This document shows, one piece after another, positions 59,618-64,000 of a stretch of 64,000 bases of DNA. The translations under genes were made by a program, and so were the position numbers. Each line of letters begins with the position of its first letter. Position 1 is the first letter of the stretch. The stretch covers positions 1 to 64,000 of the forward strand of contig JACPWG010000091.1 of the NCBI GenBank assembly GCA_016197205.1, given 5' to 3'. Source of the DNA: Planctomycetota bacterium (GTDB lineage Bacteria; Planctomycetota; MHYJ01; WSZJ01; JACPWG01). Under the pieces are notes generated by a model. It worked only from the letters and a program-made list of their open reading frames with translations, ran no database searches and had not been told where the DNA came from.

Positions 59618-60520
59618 TCACTTGGCGGGGAGGGGCAGCGCGCCCTCGCATGCCGCGAAGGCCTTCTGCAATTCCCCACGTGCCACGTCAATCGCCGCGT
59701 CCGCCCCGCCCCCGCCGCCCGCGATCGGGTCGTCCACGACTTGATCGGGGTAGAGCTTCCGGGTCCAGGCCCGCCGAAGCTCGCCCGCCTGTGTAATCGC
59801 AACCATGACCAGCCCGGCGACGCGTTCGTACGCGGACCCGGGCCTTGCCTGTCGCCATTCGAGAAGCTGCTGGAGCGCGCGACCGTCCTCCTGACCGGCA
59901 TCCGCGCACCGTGCAGCCCACGCGGCGGCGTCCCTGCCGGCCTCGCGCCGCGCGTGCCGGGCGAATTCGTCGTCGAGTCCGCGCTGGGCGGAGCGGAGCT
60001 GGTCGAGCTGCCGGCCGAAAAAAGTGGCTGCGGCAGCCGCCTCGCGCACCTCTTGAAAGGGGCTTCCCATGTACAGGACGGTGCGCCCGACCTCGATCTC
60101 GGCCGGTCGGCGCGGCGCCGCGCGCCGCTGGATCTCGGACCAGACGGCCGGCGCCTGGTTTTCCCACTCGAACCGCGCATCGACCGCGTAATGCCCCGCG
60201 GAGACGGGACCCTGCCAGGGGCCTAGCGTCGCCTGGAACGACTCGCGTCGCACGACGCCCTCGAACCAGGTCATGTACTCGACCGCGCCGAGCCGTCTTA
60301 GCCCGACCCCGAGGCGCGTGCCGTCGGGGAAGTGGGCATGTCCCTCCACCTTGATATAGAGGCCCAGGTCCCTCTCGAACCAAAACGTCGCCGAAAGCGT
60401 GAGGGGCCTGCCGACATGCGCCTGCGCACCCGGCGCCGGTCCCAGCGCGACGAGAAGGCCTGCTCCTGCAAGCGCAGCGGCCAGGCGAAGCCCGCGCGCA
60501 GCACGCCGCGCCGGCGACAC
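59618..60520 (-). CDS. Secreted partner protein (module 2)
   Basis: A 300-residue secreted protein with signal peptide (GLRLAAALAGAGLLVALGPA). Its first domain contains YIKVEGHAHFPDGTRLGVGL and ESFQATLGPWQGPVSAGHYA, matching the IKVEG...FPEG and FQATF...PGYY motifs of the module 1 partner at 33351. The remaining half is helical (TFFGRQLDQLRSAQRGLDDE) but there are no HEAT repeats, so it is about half as long. GTG 60520 is the assumed start; the ribosome site is weak. It is the first gene of module 2 and is followed after 20 bases by the GspK-LamG gene, the opposite order to module 1. Function unknown. Confidence 0.78.
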   Translation of the reverse strand: MSPARRAARGLRLAAALAGAGLLVALGPAPGAQAHVGRPLTLSATFWFERDLGLYIKVEGHAHFPDGTRLGVGLRRLGAVEYMTWFEGVVRRESFQATLGPWQGPVSAGHYAVDARFEWENQAPAVWSEIQRRAAPRRPAEIEVGRTVLYMGSPFQEVREAAAAATFFGRQLDQLRSAQRGLDDEFARHARREAGRDAAAWAARCADAGQEDGRALQQLLEWRQARPGSAYERVAGLVMVAITQAGELRRAWTRKLYPDQVVDDPIAGGGGGADAAIDVARGELQKAFAACEGALPLPAK

Positions 60521-60985
60521 CCGAAGCCGCTCATTGGAGTCGAGAGAGCAAGCCGCTTGCCGAACCGATCCGAGCGACGCTCGGCGATTGGGCTCGATTC
60601 ATGCGGGCCGCAGGCCAAGGGTTAGGCGGGTGAGAAGTTGGGCGAGGTTGCATCGTCGTGAGCGCGGAGGCGGCAGCCGGGTTACGCCTGTGCCCCAGGC
60701 GTTACCTCCTCGACGCAACCCGCGCATATTCATGAGTTTTCGGCCGATGCAGAGCAACGGGTGAATCCGCACGTCTAACGATGGCATTGTAATGCACGCA
60801 GAGGGGGGGTCAAGATAATTCGTAGTCGCTTCGCGTTCGAGAATTCGCGATCCCCGGTTACAAGGCTCCATTTTTCAGGCGTGACACGCACAACAGGCTT
60901 GGCGGCGTGCATCGTCGTCTTCAATTTGAGGCATGCCGGAACCACCCCACGATGCCCACCCTGCCGGCGCCCCTGTTCGGCAATT
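60521..60985. other. Intergenic region with a zinc-ribbon-like fragment on the minus strand
   Basis: Near 60950-61040 a minus-strand frame reads CRFSLKAHVGSKFKCPTC then CHEIAEQ, like the zinc ribbons that head many planctomycete proteins, but it overlaps the Uma2 gene end and has no credible start. It may be a broken gene. Otherwise nothing is seen. Confidence 0.3.
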
Positions 60986-61612
60986 TCATGGCAACAAGTC
61001 GGACACTTGAACTTCGACCCGACGTGAGCCTTCAACGAGAAGCGGCATTGCCTGCCCCGCCACGAACACAGCCGCGCGCGCGTAGCGCCCCTCCCGGGGG
61101 TCGGGCTGCTCGAATACCTCGACATGCTGCTCGGGCAGGTTCACGATCAGGTACTGAGGGATCCCGGCGCACGCGTAGATCTCGAGCTTGGTGGTGCGAT
61201 CGTAGGACAGCGAACTGTCCGCGACCTCAATGACCGCAAGCGCGTCCGCGGCGGCCGGCAGGCGGCCGAGATAGTTCCGCGGCTCCCCTCGCACGACCGC
61301 GCCGTCCGGCTCGGGCTCGGTGGCGGGCTCGATCGTCACGGGACCCTGCGTCTGCATGTGGCAGCCGAACGGAGTCACCGCGGCGTCCAGGCGAGCCAGC
61401 AGCTTGATCGCCGCGTTGTGCCGCCTCCCGATCGACATCGGATCCTCTCCCCTAGCGCTCCGATCCTTGTACACGAGGAGACCGTCGAGCAACTCGATCG
61501 GATCGCCGTCCTGCAAGATCCCGGTCTCCAGCATGCGATGGTACTGGTCCAACCGGATCCGCGCGAGTCGGGCCACCGGCGCAAGCAGCCGTTCAACCAT
61601 CCCTTGTGGCAC
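60986..61612 (-). CDS. Uma2-family (DUF820) endonuclease-like protein
   Basis: A 208-residue protein of the PD-(D/E)XK-related Uma2 family, common in cyanobacteria and planctomycetes. Family motifs: RIRLDQYHRMLETGIL and DPIELLDGLLVYKDRS at the N terminus, TEPEPDGAVVRGEP with the acidic motif EPDGAVV, VIEVADSSLSYDRTTKLEIY with EVADSSL and the K-x-x-x-YA pair, and IPQYLIVNLPE. This suggests a nuclease fold with intact catalytic acids, but cellular role is unknown. GTG 61612 follows AGGAGG by seven bases; the last part of that site belongs to the adjoining family A element end. A longer in-frame ORF passes through the element to 61879. Confidence 0.85.
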   Translation of the reverse strand: MPQGMVERLLAPVARLARIRLDQYHRMLETGILQDGDPIELLDGLLVYKDRSARGEDPMSIGRRHNAAIKLLARLDAAVTPFGCHMQTQGPVTIEPATEPEPDGAVVRGEPRNYLGRLPAAADALAVIEVADSSLSYDRTTKLEIYACAGIPQYLIVNLPEQHVEVFEQPDPREGRYARAAVFVAGQAMPLLVEGSRRVEVQVSDLLP

Positions 61613-61623
61613 GAGGTTGCCTC

Positions 61624-61785
61624 CTGAGTACCGCCCCGCAGAATGGGGTGACCAGTTTGCTCGGCGATTTCGGCCGCCTGCTTCGTTGCGCTCGCTCGCC
61701 GTACTTCTCCGTCCGTACGGCTCGCTCGCGCGCCTCGCGGGCGGCCGAACTTGCCTTCGCCTCCTGGCCACTACGACCACCACCC
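61624..61785. repeat. Fold-back MITE-like element, family A (copy 7 of 7, decayed right end)
   Basis: The left end CTGAGTACCGCCCCGCAGAA is typical and abuts the Uma2 ribosome site. The inner palindrome is recognisable, but the right end after CTTGCCTTCGCCTCCTGGCC has lost the ATTGGTCACC...GGTACT signature. It may be deleted or eroded. Confidence 0.7.
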
Positions 61786-61879
61786 ACCACACGACGAGGG
61801 AAAAACCGAAGATGACCAGGACGGTCGCTCTTGTAGGAAGCAGTGCGTCGAGATGCCGATTCAGCTTCGAAGGGCTCAT
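61786..61879 (-). CDS. Possible small membrane protein truncated by the family A element
   Basis: ATG 61879 follows GGGGAGAG and opens MSPSKLNRHLDALLPTRATV then a membrane segment VLVIFGFSLVVWWVVVVVA and basic Arg run. No stop occurs before the element; the frame runs through it into the Uma2 gene. The original C terminus is presumably lost. Only the N-terminal membrane part is supported. No homologues recognised. Confidence 0.35.
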
Positions 61880-62481
61880 GCTGAACTCTCCCCTAACGCG
61901 GATAGCCGTAACCAAAGTCAGACACGGACGCGACGCCCGTGGCACCCCTCACCCCGACCCTCGCCCCTACCGAAGGAGAGGGGGGCTATCCCTCCGCCTG
62001 ATTCGCGCTGATCGCGCAAGTCCGGCGGAGGGCTAGCAGCACCCGCGAGGGTTGACCCCGTCCATCGTGGGCGGATGGGTCCCTCCGCTCTTCGGCGCAA
62101 GTCCCGGGATGCGATTCCGTAGCTTCATCCCCCGCCCGCTTGCCCGCTTCAGCGCTCGGAGGAAGTCAAATTCGGGAGCGCAAAGACCAGGCCCAATTCG
62201 CAATAATACGCGTGATTACATTGTATCAGTTGAATACTCGATTTGCGACCGTCCTGCCCGAGTGCACGGAGGGCGTGCAAGTGGAGAAAACGAAACGACG
62301 TTACGGTTTGGAAATACAGCCGGCGCCGCAGAGAGCCCGGTCACGTGTCGGCGCCGACCTCTCGCGCCCCGGACCACGCACCCAGAGATCGATCGGACCG
62401 TCCGCATCGGACGATCCCCTTGCCGTCCGTCCGGGTGCCGGGATAGAATCTACCAGCCGATTTCCATCCGCGGAGAAGTCG
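61880..62481. other. Intergenic region before the fourth kinase
   Basis: About 600 bases. A stretch with CCCTCACCCCGACCCTCGCC and GAAGGAGAGGGGG near 61950-61985 is a common palindromic repeat type. No gene is supported between the small membrane ORF and the kinase. Confidence 0.4.
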
Positions 62482-64000
62482 ATGTCCCAGCAAAACGTGC
62501 AAGATCTGGACTTCGCGAGGGCGGCGGTCCGGAGCGGGCTCGTCCCGCTCGAATGCCTCGACGAGGCGCTTGCCGAGCTCGCCTCCCGCTCGGGCCGAAG
62601 TGAGCCCGTCCCCTCGCTCGAGGACTTCCTCGTGGAGAAGGGCTGGCTCAGCCGCCGCCATCGGGAGCAGGCCCGCGCCGAGGGGGCCGCCGTCGCGCCC
62701 GGCGCTTCGACGCCGATCGACCCGACGCGCGCGGTCGAGGCCGAGTCGGAGGCGATCCGGCTGCTCGTGGACGGGCGGTTCGCGGACCGCGCGTGGATCG
62801 ACGCCGCGATGGAGTTGCGAACGCGACTCGCCGGACACGGGCTGGACTTCCCGCTCGCGGAGGTCTTCGCGCTCGGCGGCCTGCTGGGCACGGCGGAGCC
62901 GGTCGTCGAGGGAACGGCGGCCGACGCTCCGTCGGGCGGTGCGACCCGCTGTCCGCTCTGCCGCGCGGCCTGCCGGCCGGCCGATCGAGGTTCGCGCCGC
63001 CCGATCCTGTGCCCCACGTGCCGCGCCGCCGCGGTGTCGCCCACCGCGACCGTCGAGGCGCCCGCGGCGCCCGCCCCGCCGACCGACCTCACGCCCCCCA
63101 CCCAGCTCCCGCGACCGCCCGCACGCGACGGCCTGACCGCGATCACGCGCGCCTGCCTTGCAGATCCGAGCCCGCCCGACGTCCCCCCTCCGCTGACCCT
63201 GGCCACCGTGCCCGGCGCGCACGCCGCGGTCGCGCCCACGGACCTGGCCGCCGCGCTCGCGCCGTCGACCCGCCTCGGTCGCTACCGGCTCGATGCGGAG
63301 CTTGGGCGGGGCGGGATGGGCCTGGTCTACAGGGCCTTCGACGAAGACCTGCGTCGCGTCGTCGCGCTCAAGACCCTGCTGCCCGACACGGTCGGCCGGC
63401 CGGACGCCGTCGAGCGCTTCCTGCGCGAGGCCCGCGCCGCGGCCCGCCTCCTGCACCCGGGGATCGTGCACGTCCACGACGTCGGGTCCGTCGAAGGCCG
63501 CCCCTACTTCACGATGGACTTCATCGAGGGGGACTCGTTCGAGGCCGCGCGCGCCGGCATGGCGACACGCCGCTTCCTCGAAGTGCTCCGCGCCGTGGCG
63601 GAGGCGCTCGGCGCGGCGCACGCGTCCGGGGTCGTCCATCGCGACGTGAAGCCCGCGAACGTGCTCCTCGATCGCGCGGGCCGGGCCTTCGTCGGCGACT
63701 TCGGCCTTGTGAAGGAGGTGCTGGAGGGTGGCCCGGTCGATGGGCTCACGGCGAGCGGAACGGCGATCGGGACGCCGCACTACATGTCGCCGGAGCAGGC
63801 GCAGGGGGAGCCGCGCGCCATCGGGCCCTGGAGCGACGTGTGGAGCCTCGGCGTCATGCTTTATGAGCACCTCTCGGGTCGGAAGCCCTTCGACGGCGAG
63901 TCGTTCATGGCGCTCCTGATCGACCTGCTGTCGAACGATCCCGTCCCACCCTCGCGCGTGCCCGGGGAAAACGGCGGCGTCCGGCGTGTCCACCGGGACC
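62482..64000 (+). CDS. Hanks-type Ser/Thr kinase with N-terminal zinc-binding region (cut by window end)
   Basis: The 506 codons present start at ATG 62482. Residues about 10-130 contain two helical repeats of a type also at the N terminus of the kinase at 8116 (LEDFLVEKGWLSRRHREQAR). A zinc-ribbon-like CPLCRAACRP...CPTCRAA follows (about 156-180). After a Pro/Thr-rich linker the kinase domain begins near 265: LGRGGMGLVYRA, VALKTLLP, HRDVKPANVLLD, VGDFGLVK and YMSPEQAQG, with all core residues present. The window ends within the C-lobe, so the C-terminal region is unknown; it may include a membrane segment. No overlapping gene. Confidence 0.9.
   Translation, partial: MSQQNVQDLDFARAAVRSGLVPLECLDEALAELASRSGRSEPVPSLEDFLVEKGWLSRRHREQARAEGAAVAPGASTPIDPTRAVEAESEAIRLLVDGRFADRAWIDAAMELRTRLAGHGLDFPLAEVFALGGLLGTAEPVVEGTAADAPSGGATRCPLCRAACRPADRGSRRPILCPTCRAAAVSPTATVEAPAAPAPPTDLTPPTQLPRPPARDGLTAITRACLADPSPPDVPPPLTLATVPGAHAAVAPTDLAAALAPSTRLGRYRLDAELGRGGMGLVYRAFDEDLRRVVALKTLLPDTVGRPDAVERFLREARAAARLLHPGIVHVHDVGSVEGRPYFTMDFIEGDSFEAARAGMATRRFLEVLRAVAEALGAAHASGVVHRDVKPANVLLDRAGRAFVGDFGLVKEVLEGGPVDGLTASGTAIGTPHYMSPEQAQGEPRAIGPWSDVWSLGVMLYEHLSGRKPFDGESFMALLIDLLSNDPVPPSRVPGENGGVRRVHRD

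Noticed and set aside
56325..59744. 1139-codon plus-strand frame under the module 2 GspK-LamG gene
   Set aside because: Antisense shadow with low-complexity His/Arg/Val composition.

Overview
The window is GC-rich DNA with four Hanks-type Ser/Thr kinases, a DUF4058 remnant, a Uma2-type protein, HEAT/TPR-rich secreted proteins, a four-CXXCH-motif cytochrome, pilin-like N termini and many short interspersed repeats. That mix points to an uncultured planctomycete or a similar large-genome bacterium. The assignment is an inference from gene content, because I saw no rRNA or tRNA, and no CRISPR array either.

Layout. 1-2.9 kb: a truncated ORF, a DDE transposase, and decayed remnants of mcsA, mcsB and gcvP. 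3.9-15.7 kb: a methyltransferase, a SWIM-SNF2 helicase, two kinases (one with a zinc ribbon, one with an FHA domain), a dienelactone hydrolase, a small membrane protein, a pseudopilin and a kinase-TPR receptor. 16-23.5 kb: two secreted or outer-membrane proteins, a DUF4058 fragment, a nucleotidyltransferase, a toxin-antitoxin-like pair, a SIMPL protein and a PQQ-propeller protein. 24.5-29.5 kb (minus strand): a YcfL-like lipoprotein, LpoB, a COG3014-like lipoprotein and a HEAT/prenyltransferase-fold protein. 30-39.2 kb (plus): a GspK-like pseudopilin with a C-terminal LamG domain, its partner HEAT protein, and a cytochrome-thioredoxin-HEAT protein. 39.3-45.7 kb (minus): a polytopic membrane protein, a saccharopine-dehydrogenase-like oxidoreductase and a CHASE2 adenylate cyclase. 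46.8-54.3 kb (plus): the highlight, a tightly coupled three-gene operon. 55.7-60.5 kb (minus): a second, rearranged copy of the GspK-LamG/partner module. 61-64 kb: a Uma2 protein and a fourth kinase cut by the window end.

The operon at 46801-54267 encodes an alpha/beta-hydrolase, a caspase-like peptidase, and a 1645-residue protein joining a TIR domain, a CHAT protease domain, an NB-ARC/STAND ATPase and a TPR tail. Start and stop codons overlap at both junctions. The architecture fits a bacterial conflict or programmed-death system in which the STAND protein senses and several effectors act. This is an inference from domains and needs phage or toxicity tests.

Non-coding DNA is dominated by repeat families. 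The most striking is a fold-back element of about 170 bp (seven copies) with inverted ends, found mostly at gene 3' ends; in two cases the element supplies the stop codon. A second MITE-like family of about 130 bp (four copies) and several small palindromes fill the other intergenic regions.
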